Source of the DNA: Bacteroidota bacterium
Lineage (GTDB): Bacteria; Bacteroidota; Bacteroidia; Bacteroidales; PUMT01
Assembly (NCBI GenBank): GCA_003567115.1
Contig: PXAP01000270.1
Location: forward strand, 1 to 20,269
Reading direction: 5' to 3'
Length of the DNA: 20,269 nucleotides
Every line of letters begins with the position of its first letter. Position 1 is the first letter of the stretch. The notes under the pieces were generated by a model. It was not told where the DNA came from and ran no database searches. It was given only the letters and a program-made list of their open reading frames with translations. Positions 6,510 through 14,685 of the stretch are shown here, one piece after another. The translations under genes were made by a program, and so were the position numbers.

Positions 6510-8201
6510 CTACTCTGATTTGTCCTCACTTATTCTGTCACAAGAAGCTTTCTTATTATCGAAACAATCCTCCAGCTTCGACATAAAACCACTGCCAACA
6601 GCATCAACAAAGGGAAGCAGAATCATGTCGGCTCCGGCATCAATCAGTTTCTGTGCAAATCTGGTCTGATGCTGGGTCAGAACTATTCTGCCCTCAAACT
6701 TGATATGTCTGAGTATCTTCAGCAGGTGCAGGTTGATCTCATAATCGGGAAGTGTACTGATTATTACCTTCACATTTTTCAAAGGCAGCATTTCAGGAAG
6801 ATCCGGGTCTTCGGCATCACCAAGCTGTGCTGCCCTGCCCTTGTTCTGCCACCTCTCCACAGCACTGGGATCAAAATCAACTCCCATCACTTTTCTGCCA
6901 CTGCGTTCCAGGCTTTTCGCAATATTGTTGCCATAGCGTCCAAGTCCGAATATAATGACATCAACATTCATATTCTTGACCTGCCTGATACTGCTCTCCC
7001 GAAAAGGATATTTCTTTTCAAATATTCCAAGTGCGGGAGAAATAAATTCAAAGATCTGATGTGAATACAGTATCAGGTAGGTTGAAAGGCCTATAGTAAT
7101 TAATCCCACCAGGGTGATCAGGCCCATGATATTATCATCAATATGTCCGAGATGCAGTCCGAGTGCAGCAAGGATAAGTGAAAACTCGCTTATCTGAGCC
7201 ACAGCAAGTCCCGCCAGGAAAGAGGTGCGTTTCCGGTAACCCATAAGTCCCATGATAACCAATACTATCAGGGGGTTTCCCACAAGCACAAAAACAGAGA
7301 ATATGAGTGCAGGTCTGATCTGTTCGCCGATAAGGGAAAGATCCAGTTCGGCTCCCAGGTTAATAAAAAAGAAGAGAAGCAGGAAATCTCTCAGGGTGGT
7401 CATCCTGCCGCTTATAATTTCCCGGTATTCGTTGGAGGCAAGGGATATTCCTGCCAAAAAAGCTCCCACCTCCTTGCTGAACCCAAGCCAGTCGCCCACC
7501 GCAGCAAGTGTCAGTGCCCAAGAGACGGCGAAAAGCACCAGAAGTTCCTGGGAATTCCCCATTAACCGGACTATATAAGGAAGGACATACCTCATAAGAA
7601 ATCCGACAGCAATAAGCATTGCAAACCCTTTGAGAACAACCATTGCAATATCAAATGCATGACTGCTTACTGTTTCAGCGCCCAGTGCCGAAAGAAATAT
7701 CATTGCCAGAACTACCACTATGTCCTGTACTATGAGAAATCCTATAGAGATCTGTCCGTGCAGCGAATCTATTTCCTTTTTGTCCGATAGCAGTTTAACA
7801 ATGATAATGGTACTTGAAAAGGTGAGAGCAACCGCAACATAGAGTGCGGTAATGGTTGAGAACCCGAGCGCCACGGCTATCAGATAACCAAAAAACGATG
7901 TGAACAGCACCTGACCCATGCCCGTAAGAAGAGCCACCCTGCCGGTAGATTTGATAAGCGTAAGGTCAAGTTTGAGTCCGACTGCAAAAAGAAGAATTGC
8001 AATACCCAGTTCGGCCAGCAAATGAAACTTATCGATCGATTCCACCAGATCAAGCCCCCATGGCCCGACCAGGATCCCAACCCCAATAAAGGCAACAATA
8101 AGTGGCTGACGGAAAAATCTCCCCACCATTCCCGCGAGAGCCGAAATAATCAAAATAGCAGCAATTTCAAAAAAAGGATTAGAAATAAGCTCCATAAACA
8201 T
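6510..8201 (-). CDS. CPA2 cation:proton antiporter with RCK domain (KefB type)
   Basis: The 563-residue inner-membrane protein has about 12 hydrophobic helices (residues 10-385) and a cytosolic RCK_N/TrkA-N domain (about 413-535). Helix 5 carries Q159-D160. The single acidic residue preceded by Gln is the KefB/KefC pattern of electroneutral K+/H+ exchange, in contrast to the Asp-Asp pair of electrogenic Na+/H+ antiporters. KEVGAFLAG (243-251) is another family signature. The RCK domain has the Rossmann loop GLGRYG (419-424) followed by D442 at the end of the second strand, which suggests gating by NAD(H) or another nucleotide. The tail after residue 535 is short and polar. Its likely job is K+ efflux coupled to H+ entry for pH or stress control. 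It stands alone; no KefF/KefG-like oxidoreductase gene is adjacent. Confidence 0.9.
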   Translation of the reverse strand: MFMELISNPFFEIAAILIISALAGMVGRFFRQPLIVAFIGVGILVGPWGLDLVESIDKFHLLAELGIAILLFAVGLKLDLTLIKSTGRVALLTGMGQVLFTSFFGYLIAVALGFSTITALYVAVALTFSSTIIIVKLLSDKKEIDSLHGQISIGFLIVQDIVVVLAMIFLSALGAETVSSHAFDIAMVVLKGFAMLIAVGFLMRYVLPYIVRLMGNSQELLVLFAVSWALTLAAVGDWLGFSKEVGAFLAGISLASNEYREIISGRMTTLRDFLLLFFFINLGAELDLSLIGEQIRPALIFSVFVLVGNPLIVLVIMGLMGYRKRTSFLAGLAVAQISEFSLILAALGLHLGHIDDNIMGLITLVGLITIGLSTYLILYSHQIFEFISPALGIFEKKYPFRESSIRQVKNMNVDVIIFGLGRYGNNIAKSLERSGRKVMGVDFDPSAVERWQNKGRAAQLGDAEDPDLPEMLPLKNVKVIISTLPDYEINLHLLKILRHIKFEGRIVLTQHQTRFAQKLIDAGADMILLPFVDAVGSGFMSKLEDCFDNKKASCDRISEDKSE

Positions 8202-8436
8202 TCGTTTTTATTGCCTCTGCATCCCCTTTTAAGTTGTCAGATTCCATCAGCCTGTCCACCGTTAACAAAATCAGTGGTTTTCGGTTCATCTCACGGGCAG
8301 GCCATATTGACCTTCATTGTAAAAATAATCCATTATTTAAGAATTTTTATGCTCTTAAAAATTTTCCCTGCATCTTCAAATTCTCCTATTAAACAGTTTC
8401 GAACCGGATTCCTCTGCTTAAAGATAACGGGTATGT
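8202..8436. other. Gap upstream of the antiporter, no gene seen
   Basis: This is the region between the antiporter start (minus) and the S9 peptidase remnant (plus). One plus-strand frame is open through it, but the translation has no recognisable S9 features, so I do not extend the remnant upstream. No TAnnTTTG box was found for the antiporter. Confidence 0.45.
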
Positions 8437-8763
8437 TGATGAAAACCGGGCCGGTACAGGGGGCATACGGAGGTTATTTTGCAGCCTGGTCAGCAACACG
8501 CTATACAGAAAGGTTTGCTGTACCGAACCAAAGATACGCGGGTTCCGCCTTCTCAGATACCGGAGCTATACAGAAAATTAAAACTGCACGGTAAGGCACC
8601 TGTACGCCTCATCTGGTATCCGGGCGAAGGACACGGTAATTCAAAAAATACAAACAGACTCGATTATATTGTCAGAACAACGGAGTGGTTTGACTATTAC
8701 CTGAAGGATATGGGGCCGGAGGATGAGATGCCCTGTAATTATATAGATTTTGAAACTGATTAA
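8437..8763 (+). pseudogene. Remnant of an S9 prolyl-oligopeptidase-family peptidase
   Basis: Two pieces of an S9 alpha/beta-hydrolase domain lie in different frames. The first (about 8457-8519) encodes GAYGGYFAAW followed by TRYTERF, matching the nucleophile elbow GxSYGGYxxAW of S9 peptidases, but the serine codon position (8463-8465) is GCA, Ala. The second (about 8527-8763) encodes DTRVPPSQ, LHGKAPVRL and WYPGEGHGN, and includes the catalytic Asp and His (His at 8632-8634) and a normal C-terminal end. In intact relatives roughly 60-70 residues separate these blocks; here they are almost joined and out of frame. The N-terminal propeller and most of the hydrolase domain are gone. With the deletion, frame change and lost nucleophile this cannot encode a working enzyme. 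It is the only plus-strand coding trace in the first 9.5 kb. Confidence 0.8.
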
Positions 8764-8843
8764 AAAACTGTTATTACTCCTTAATAACATGATATTTGCA
8801 AGTGTGCAGGCAGCTACGGAGTTCCGTATTATCCTCTGATGAT

Positions 8844-9263
8844 TTATTTTTCCTGCAGGGTAATATCACCTTTGGGCTCAACCCCCTCTCCCTGTATCCG
8901 CAATATGGCAGTCTGCCGGTTACCGGCATTGGACCGGATGGTAACTGTACGACGTATCCGGTGGGGTTGCGGCACAATCCTGAATTCCACCTCAATATAG
9001 CCGGTGTCAGCAGGGTGAATCGGCTCTCTGGTATAGTCATTAACCCTGGTTCCGCAGCAAGCTCTGGCAGCAGAAATAACAAGGGGTTGATTTCCCTGGT
9101 TAAATATTTTAAAACGGAGCTTGCCGTCAGGAACATCATCACTCGGAATCTCACCAAAATCATGCAACTCACGGTCAAATGCAATGAAAGGTCCCTCGTT
9201 ATCTTGCGACAACAAGGTGCTGACTGTGAAAAACGTAATCAAAACAATTAGTAAAGCTCTCAT
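8844..9263 (-). CDS. Exported DUF1573 domain protein
   Basis: I start this gene at the ATG at 9263, not at the upstream ATG at 9374. From 9263 the 139-residue product begins with a clean signal peptide (MRALL followed by a hydrophobic stretch, cleavage probably near LLSQ, 17-20). The upstream extension is AT-rich and has no family match. The rest is one DUF1573 domain (about 26-127): HDFGEI (34-39), FNQGNQPLVI (54-63), REPIHP (79-84) and the final strand around IQGEG (123-127). DUF1573 is an Ig/ASPM-like beta fold common in secreted and periplasmic Bacteroidota proteins, with no defined reaction. The usual CGC(T) site reads CCGT here (C69, C70). It stands alone, divergent from the acyl-CoA synthetase gene. 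Confidence 0.82.
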   Translation of the reverse strand: MRALLIVLITFFTVSTLLSQDNEGPFIAFDRELHDFGEIPSDDVPDGKLRFKIFNQGNQPLVISAARACCGTRVNDYTREPIHPADTGYIEVEFRIVPQPHRIRRTVTIRSNAGNRQTAILRIQGEGVEPKGDITLQEK

Positions 9264-9581
9264 AACATGTGTTTTATAAACTATAATAAATTTATCATAC
9301 CTGAAGGTATTGGCATATTTTTTATTTACGTTACATCCGGTATAAAGTTGCATAAATTTAAAATCCCAATTCATTAAAAATCAATTAAGGTAAAAAATTT
9401 AATGATATTTAACATTATATTCTAAACGGATCTCAACAAATATAATGCCATAGCGTTAGTAAAACAAAGATCACAGAGAGAGGTAATTGAAAACATTGAA
9501 GCCTGACAAAAAATAAATCAGCTTTTTTATATAGTTTTGCCCCCCAACGATCCGATAACAAACAATATCACAGACATTAAC
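9264..9581. other. Divergent intergenic region, DUF1573/acyl-CoA synthetase
   Basis: This is 318 AT-rich bases between two genes that read away from each other, so it should hold promoters for both. The only element I can support is TAGTTTTG at 9532-9539 for the rightward gene. No TAnnTTTG match was found for the DUF1573 gene. Confidence 0.45.
9532..9539 (+). promoter_or_regulatory. -7 box for the acyl-CoA synthetase gene
   Basis: TAGTTTTG matches TAnnTTTG. A start site about 7 bases beyond it leaves a leader of some 35 bases to the ATG at 9582. It also makes translation from the TTG at 9537 unlikely, because that codon overlaps the box. No clear -33 box is visible. Confidence 0.45.
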
Positions 9582-11294
9582 ATGAATATCCCTAAAAAGC
9601 AGACCCTTGCCGGCTTATTGAAAAACAGCCATAAACTTTTTCCTGACAGGATTGCGTTATCTTATGCTGGACAAAATCCATATACTTATAATGATTTATA
9701 TACCCTGGCAAGAGAGGTTTCATGCCTGCTTCTGTCAAGAGATATAAAAAAGGGCGACAGGGTAGCCATACTCAGTCAGAATATGCCTCAGTGGGGCGTA
9801 TCATATTTTGCCATAACATCGATGGCAGCGGTCGCAGTCCCCATACTGACCGAATTCAATGAAGAAGAAATAAAGAAGATTCTTGAGCACTCCGGAGCAT
9901 CTGCCGTTATAGTCTCAGAGAGGCTGTCACCCAAGCTAAAAAATGCATTGCCGGAGCATCTTCATACGGTAATTATTGCCGATGATTTCAGTCTTATTGA
10001 CCGCCGTGAACTGCAAAAATCAGGTAAGGTGAAGGCCTGTCAGACTAAAGAGGAATGGAAGCAATTGCTTGCTGCTGATAATCAAAAGAACATGTTTAAG
10101 CCGGGAGAAGATGATCTGGCAGCCATTCTGTACACCTCCGGAACCACCGGCAATCCCAAAGGGGTAATGCTTACTCACAAAAATCTTGTCTCTAATGCCA
10201 TAAACACAGGACATATACAGGAGGTAACCCATAAGGACCGTATGCTTTCAGTACTTCCGCTTTCCCATGCTTATGAATGTACCATAGGGCTCATAATACC
10301 GATGATGAACGGTGCTTCAGTTTATTATCTTGATAAACTGCCCACGGCTTCTGTCCTTTTACCTGCCATGCAGGAGGTCAAACCAACGATGATGCTTACC
10401 GTTCCGCTGATTATTGAAAAAATATATAAGCTGCAGGTACTTCCGAGGCTTACTGGTTCTGCTGTTATGAAAACTGTTTTTAAAGCACCTTTTTTCAGGA
10501 AACAACTGCATAAAATGGCAGGCAGGAAGCTGTACAAAACCTTTGGCGGACAACTTCGTTTCTTTGGTATAGGAGGGGCAAAACTTGGTGCAGAAACAGA
10601 GCAATTCCTTCGTGATGCCCGATTCCCCTATGCCATTGGTTACGGATTGACGGAAACCTCACCATTGCTTGCCGGTTGCACGCCGTCACTTACACGTTAC
10701 CAGTCCACCGGTTTCTGCCTGCCGGGGCAGCAGTTAAAGATAGATAATCCCGATTCAGTTACAGGAGAAGGAGAGATCCTTGCCAAAGGGCCCAATATAA
10801 TGAAAGGATATTATAAAAATGAAAAGGATACCCGCCTGGTATTTACGGAGGATGGATGGTTCAAAACCGGAGATCTGGGTATGCTGGACAAAGACAATTA
10901 CCTGTACATCAAAGGAAGGCTGAAGAATATGGTTCTGGGTCCGAGTGGTGAAAACATCTATCCTGAAGAAATAGAGGCTGTCATTAACAACCAGTCCATG
11001 GTACTTGAATCGATAGTCTATGAAATCAGAGGTAAGCTTGTTGCCCTGGTTCACCTTAATTATGATGAACTTGATAAATACTACAGGGAGATGAAGACAA
11101 CGGCCAGGAACGTGCATATCCATATGAGTGAATTTGTGAACCTGAAGCTCAAAGAAATAAAGCATAAAGTCAATACCGAAGTAAACAGGTTCTCACGATT
11201 GAATAAGATCATAGAGCAGCAGTCACCTTTTGAAAAAACTCCAACCAGGAAAATAAAGAGATTTCTGTATCAGGAGAAAGATGAAGCGGTCTGA
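9582..11294 (+). CDS. Long-chain acyl-CoA synthetase (AMP-forming)
   Basis: The protein has 570 residues from the ATG at 9582; a frame-open TTG at 9537 would add 15 unconserved residues. It belongs to the ANL adenylating superfamily: it activates a fatty acid with ATP to acyl-AMP, then forms acyl-CoA. The P-loop YTSGTTGNPKG is at 184-194, the A5 motif GYGLTETSP at 353-361, the Asp-containing motif WFKTGDLG at 426-433, and the hinge region follows around LYIKGRLKNM (441-450). The C-terminal catalytic Lys is K557 in TPTRKIKR. All core motifs are present, with no thiolation domain or membrane anchor. The general FadD/FACS type is clear; chain length and role (beta-oxidation or lipid recycling) are not. 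It is monocistronic and converges with murF. Confidence 0.9.
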   Translation: MNIPKKQTLAGLLKNSHKLFPDRIALSYAGQNPYTYNDLYTLAREVSCLLLSRDIKKGDRVAILSQNMPQWGVSYFAITSMAAVAVPILTEFNEEEIKKILEHSGASAVIVSERLSPKLKNALPEHLHTVIIADDFSLIDRRELQKSGKVKACQTKEEWKQLLAADNQKNMFKPGEDDLAAILYTSGTTGNPKGVMLTHKNLVSNAINTGHIQEVTHKDRMLSVLPLSHAYECTIGLIIPMMNGASVYYLDKLPTASVLLPAMQEVKPTMMLTVPLIIEKIYKLQVLPRLTGSAVMKTVFKAPFFRKQLHKMAGRKLYKTFGGQLRFFGIGGAKLGAETEQFLRDARFPYAIGYGLTETSPLLAGCTPSLTRYQSTGFCLPGQQLKIDNPDSVTGEGEILAKGPNIMKGYYKNEKDTRLVFTEDGWFKTGDLGMLDKDNYLYIKGRLKNMVLGPSGENIYPEEIEAVINNQSMVLESIVYEIRGKLVALVHLNYDELDKYYREMKTTARNVHIHMSEFVNLKLKEIKHKVNTEVNRFSRLNKIIEQQSPFEKTPTRKIKRFLYQEKDEAV

Positions 11295-11694
11295 TGACCA
11301 AATTACAGTCTCCCGGCAAACATTTTGATTCTGTTTCGAAGACCGCAAATAAGAGTGGCATGGACTATATGTGTGCCGGGCATTAGGCGCTTAAAGTTTA
11401 AATTCTTGCTTTTTTTGGCAAAATATTATTCAAACCTCTTTGGTTCTGGCTATGCCAGGTTAGGGTCAGGACTAAAATTAAGGCAAAAGAAAGCAGGCAA
11501 TTCAATGTAATAAGGAGTAAAGGTTAATCAGAGAAAAGTAAAAACACCGGAAAGAAATAAACTACCCCGGGGCAAAGCCCCGAAGTATTAAATGGTATTT
11601 GTTGTTTCCGACCCAGAGGGTCGGAGTATTGAACCACTTTAAGAATAAAGGACACCGGACAGCAGCAAAGAGAGCCGGAAGCAAATAAAGGGTG
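11295..11694. other. Convergent gap with REP-like hairpins
   Basis: This is a 400-base gap between the 3-prime ends of the acyl-CoA synthetase and murF. A 61-codon frame at 11325-11510 shows no family resemblance and I do not call it. The region contains a small hairpin CTGGC/GCCAG (11446-11458), the paired GC-rich hairpins (11562-11630), and a near-repeat flanking them: CCGGAAAGAAATAAA at 11547-11561 and CCGGAAGCAAATAAA at 11675-11689 (13 of 15 identical). Confidence 0.6.
11562..11630. repeat. Pair of REP-like hairpins with a shared tail
   Basis: Hairpin 1 has stem CGGGGC/GCCCCG with loop AAA (11568-11582). Hairpin 2 has stem TCCGACCC/GGGTCGGA with loop AGA (11607-11625). Both run into the same tail, CGAAGTATT (11581-11589) and CGGAGTATT (11622-11630), 41 bases apart. 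GC-rich stems of this regularity in AT-rich surroundings between convergent genes are typical of REP/BIME-like extragenic palindromes. They may also stop transcription in both directions, although no T-run follows. Confidence 0.7.
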
Positions 11695-12996
11695 CTAGAG
11701 GGCAGGAAGGCACTTTTCAAGTTGAATCCCCCTGGAGCCTTTCAAAAGGATGAAACGATCACGGAGTGGGTTGTATGTCAACCATTGGGTGAGTTTCTCC
11801 ACATTTTCGAAACGAAGATAATAACCGGGAGCAGGCATATTGTAAAACAACTTCCCTACAAGTATAACCTCTCTGCACCTTTTATCTTTTAACATTTCAA
11901 TGATCTTCTTATGCTCTTGACGGGCATACTCTCCCAACTCAAGCATATCTCCCAGGATAACCGATTTGTTTTTACCGGGCATGGAAAAAAAGTTAATAAT
12001 GGCAGCCTTCATACTGTCCGGATTTGCATTGTATGCATCCAGAAACAGCCTGTTATTAGCAGTTTTGCAGATCTGCGAGCGGTTATTTTCGGGCAGATAA
12101 TTCTCAACTGCGCTTTTTACCAGCAGGGAAGGGACTCCGAAATAAATCCCCGTACAGACTGCAGCCAGTATGTTCTCAAGATTATATGCCCCGGTAAGCC
12201 TGGTTTTTAAAATCATCGATTGCTCCGGCTTTTCTGTTCTTACCTCCAGTTCCAGGTTCTCTGATGCATTAATCTCTATTCCCCTTACAAAAAGTCCTTC
12301 GCCTCTGCCATAAGCGATACCTTCAAGGCCAAGCTCACCGGATAGCTCCCTGAGATTAAACCGGTCATAATTAATAAAGGCTGTCCCCCCCCTTTTTTTG
12401 AGGTATTTGAAAAGTTCGCTTTTTGCCTTTAGCACACCATCATATGATCCGAAACCTTCAAGATGTGCCAGTCCGATATTGGTAATAAGTCCGTGAGTCG
12501 GCATAGCAATCTCACATAACAATGCGATCTCGCCCCTGTGATTCGCGCCCATCTCAATAACGGCAATCTGGTGAGAGGTATTCAGTTCAAGCAAAGTAAG
12601 CGGCACACCAATGTGGTTGTTGAGATTACCACGTGTAGCAAGGGTGTTAAAACGGGTGGATAATACGTCGCGCATCAGTTCCTTGGTGGTTGTTTTACCA
12701 TTGGATCCTGTTATGGCCAGTACAGGAATTTCGAACTGCCTTCTGTGATGACCGGCAAGGTCCTGCAAAGAAGCAAGAACATCATCGACCAGGATGGTCT
12801 TTCCGGAAAGGGCAAATTCACTGTTATCGATAACGGCAAGACTGCATCCGTTCTCCAAAGCCTGTTGAATAAATCTGTGTCCGTCATAATTTTCACCACA
12901 CAGGGCAAAAAATATATTTCCGGAGGCAACAACACGGCTGTCTGTTGTCACACCGGTTGATTCAAGAAAAACACTGTATAATTCTCTGACAGACAT
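11695..12996 (-). CDS. murF: UDP-N-acetylmuramoyl-tripeptide--D-alanyl-D-alanine ligase
   Basis: MurF adds D-Ala-D-Ala to the UDP-MurNAc-tripeptide with ATP, the last cytosolic step of the peptidoglycan precursor. The 433-residue protein has the substrate-binding N-terminal domain (about 10-85), with DSR at 19-21. The central ATPase domain has P-loop TGSNGKTTT at 96-104, GNLNNHIGVP (123-132), EMGANHRGEI (148-157), and K192 in AKSELF at the usual position of the carbamylated Lys. The C-terminal domain has DAYNANPDS at 320-328. These motifs separate MurF from MurC, D and E. It lies 74 bases downstream of gldJ on the same strand. A strong terminator-like hairpin sits just before its ATG, so it probably needs read-through or its own promoter. 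Confidence 0.95.
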   Translation of the reverse strand: MSVRELYSVFLESTGVTTDSRVVASGNIFFALCGENYDGHRFIQQALENGCSLAVIDNSEFALSGKTILVDDVLASLQDLAGHHRRQFEIPVLAITGSNGKTTTKELMRDVLSTRFNTLATRGNLNNHIGVPLTLLELNTSHQIAVIEMGANHRGEIALLCEIAMPTHGLITNIGLAHLEGFGSYDGVLKAKSELFKYLKKRGGTAFINYDRFNLRELSGELGLEGIAYGRGEGLFVRGIEINASENLELEVRTEKPEQSMILKTRLTGAYNLENILAAVCTGIYFGVPSLLVKSAVENYLPENNRSQICKTANNRLFLDAYNANPDSMKAAIINFFSMPGKNKSVILGDMLELGEYARQEHKKIIEMLKDKRCREVILVGKLFYNMPAPGYYLRFENVEKLTQWLTYNPLRDRFILLKGSRGIQLEKCLPAL

Positions 12997-13011
12997 AACC
13001 AGTCTTAAAAA

Positions 13012-13042
13012 TAAAAAACCCCATTTATTACAATGAGGTTTT
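13012..13042 (-). terminator. Intrinsic terminator between gldJ and murF
   Basis: On the minus strand AAAACCTCATT pairs with AATGGGGTTTT (11 bp with one G-U pair) around a 6-base loop, followed by further Ts and then ATTTTT. It begins about 28 bases after the gldJ stop and ends about 15 bases before the murF ATG. It is the best rho-independent terminator in the window. The C-A mismatch on the other strand means it works properly only leftward. Confidence 0.75.
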
Positions 13043-13070
13043 AAGAATTATGTAAAAACCTAAATTAATT

Positions 13071-14534
13071 TCAACGGGCACTTCCCACATGGTTCATCGC
13101 ACAACGGAAGCCAATATCATCTCTCGATTCTTCCTGATGCAAAAATCTCCTCGTACCGGGTGAAAGCCAGTATGGCCTGTCCCTCCATGATCCCCCCTTG
13201 TAAACTCTTACCTCATCACTTATCAGTGAAGTATAATCGCCGTTACGCTGGGAATACATCCGGTGTTCACCATACGGGTCATCTGTATTATAAAACAGGC
13301 TGGACTGCTGGTCGCCATCACGATAATTAATATAATCAGCCTGACTTATATTGGGACTTCTGAATGCATCCTCTTCGGTGATGGGCTCTCTTTGCAGCCG
13401 GCCGAGTTCATCTTTCTGAGCAATATTACCTTCCTCATCGGTTACAAGCTTGGTAAACACGTTTCCGCGGAAAGGACGAAACTCATCCACATCGTGAAAA
13501 GAATTTGGCCTGTAGACATCAGCCACCCATTCATTAACATTACCAGCCATATTATAAAGTCCGTAATCGTTTGGCCAATAGCTGCGCACCGGAGAAGTTA
13601 TTTCAGCATCTTCATTCTGAAAGCCTGCAACCCCCATATAGTCACCTCTGCCGCGTACAAAATTGGCGCGCATCTCACCAAGATTCCTCCTTGAATCATT
13701 CCTTGTATGGTGACCATCCCACGGATATATTCTTCTGCCGTATACACGTTCTTCATAAGTGTTCCCGATCAGTCCCAGAGCGGCAAATTCCCATTCTGCC
13801 TCTGTGGGAAGCCTGTATTTGGGAAGAAGTATACCATCCTCGAACTGCACACGGCGCTCTCCCCCCTCAACTGAAAGATCGGGAAGGTTCTGCAACACCA
13901 GACCTTCATACTGTCCGGCAAGATATGCATCTGTATTAAAGTTGTTTTCATTTACCTGGTTCGGATCCCATTCCAGTATCCCCTCGCGAATGAGAATCAT
14001 CTCATTAACGCGATCCGTACGCCAGATACAATAGTCATTTGCCTGCAGCCAGTTCACACCTACAACCGGATAATCATTAAAAGCGGGATGACGGAAATAA
14101 GTTTCCACATAAGGCTCATTGTAGCCGAGAGGACTTCTCCAGACGGCGGTATCAGGCAGGGCATTCCTGTGTACCTCCGGATAATCAACGTATACCCTCC
14201 TTAACCAGTGAAGGTACTCCCTGTAGTCAACGTTGGAAATCGCAGTTTCATCCATGTAAAAGGAACTGACACTGACCCGCCTTGGAGTATTGTTCCATTC
14301 ATACATAACATCCTCCTGCGTCCGCCCCATGGTAAATGTCCCTCCGTCAACAAACACCAGGCCGGGTCCGGTTTCCTGATCATAAATGTCCCTTATCTCA
14401 AATCCACCCATCTCCGGGTCATTGTAGCTCCATCCGGTAGTAGTGGATACATCAGTTCTTCCCCCTCCCAGCAATCCGCAGGAAGAAATCAGTACTGACA
14501 AAATCACAAGCGAAAATATGCCTTTTATTCTCAT
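13071..14534 (-). CDS. gldJ: GldJ, FGE-fold gliding/T9SS lipoprotein
   Basis: This 487-residue lipoprotein has a signal peptide with lipobox ISSC (lipidated Cys19). After a short linker comes a sulfatase-modifying-factor (FGE/SUMF1) fold from about residue 55 to the end: FVDGGTFTMG (61-70), NNTPRR (81-86), YMDETAISN (93-101), YPVVGVNWLQA (155-165), then RLPTEAEWEFA, NMAGNVNEW and the C-terminal GGSWRD to GFRC blocks. The GWSYNDPEMGGFE start (34-46) is characteristic of GldJ rather than GldK. In Flavobacterium johnsoniae GldJ is needed for gliding and for stability of GldK, and so for type IX secretion; it is thought to be structural rather than an enzyme. It lies divergent from porU, the arrangement known from other Bacteroidota. 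A TATATTTG -7 box is 25 bases upstream of the ATG. Confidence 0.92.
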   Translation of the reverse strand: MRIKGIFSLVILSVLISSCGLLGGGRTDVSTTTGWSYNDPEMGGFEIRDIYDQETGPGLVFVDGGTFTMGRTQEDVMYEWNNTPRRVSVSSFYMDETAISNVDYREYLHWLRRVYVDYPEVHRNALPDTAVWRSPLGYNEPYVETYFRHPAFNDYPVVGVNWLQANDYCIWRTDRVNEMILIREGILEWDPNQVNENNFNTDAYLAGQYEGLVLQNLPDLSVEGGERRVQFEDGILLPKYRLPTEAEWEFAALGLIGNTYEERVYGRRIYPWDGHHTRNDSRRNLGEMRANFVRGRGDYMGVAGFQNEDAEITSPVRSYWPNDYGLYNMAGNVNEWVADVYRPNSFHDVDEFRPFRGNVFTKLVTDEEGNIAQKDELGRLQREPITEEDAFRSPNISQADYINYRDGDQQSSLFYNTDDPYGEHRMYSQRNGDYTSLISDEVRVYKGGSWRDRPYWLSPGTRRFLHQEESRDDIGFRCAMNHVGSAR

Positions 14535-14559
14535 AATGGTTTATGTTAATTCGCAGTCC

Positions 14560-14567
14560 CAAATATA
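14560..14567 (-). promoter_or_regulatory. -7 box for gldJ
   Basis: TATATTTG on the minus strand matches TAnnTTTG and ends 25 bases before the gldJ ATG, a normal distance. No TTG is found 19-21 bases upstream. Confidence 0.45.
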
Positions 14568-14685
14568 ATAGTAATTCTTTTAATTTAATATATTACACTC
14601 AATTTTTTTAGCTGTGGCATCACATTCCTTCTGCAGTTTCATTATACCAGGCAGCAAAGCGGACCTGATAAACCGATCTTGAAGA

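Noticed and set aside
8022..8436. Extension of the S9 peptidase remnant upstream along its open frame
   Set aside because: The open frame overlaps the antiporter start and its translation upstream of 8437 shows no propeller or hydrolase features, so the homology visibly begins near the Ser elbow.
8769..8828. Two small palindromes (TGTTATT/AATAACA and TACGGA/TCCGTA) between the S9 remnant and the DUF1573 gene
   Set aside because: The first is pure A/T apart from one pair, the second has a 2-base loop and no T-run; neither is a convincing terminator.
9264..9374. N-terminal extension of the DUF1573 protein to the ATG at 9374
   Set aside because: It would bury a clear signal peptide behind 37 residues of AT-rich, non-conserved sequence; the ATG at 9263 gives a normal exported protein.
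9537..9581. TTG start for the acyl-CoA synthetase
   Set aside because: The TTG lies inside the TAGTTTTG box and adds 15 residues that do not belong to the family; the ATG at 9582 is preferred.
11325..11510. 61-codon plus-strand frame after the acyl-CoA synthetase
   Set aside because: Composition and translation look random, there is no start signal, and it lies in a repeat-bearing convergent gap.
11562..11630. The two hairpins as the start of a CRISPR array
   Set aside because: There are only two units, their stems differ in sequence, only the 9-base tail is shared, and no cas genes are nearby.
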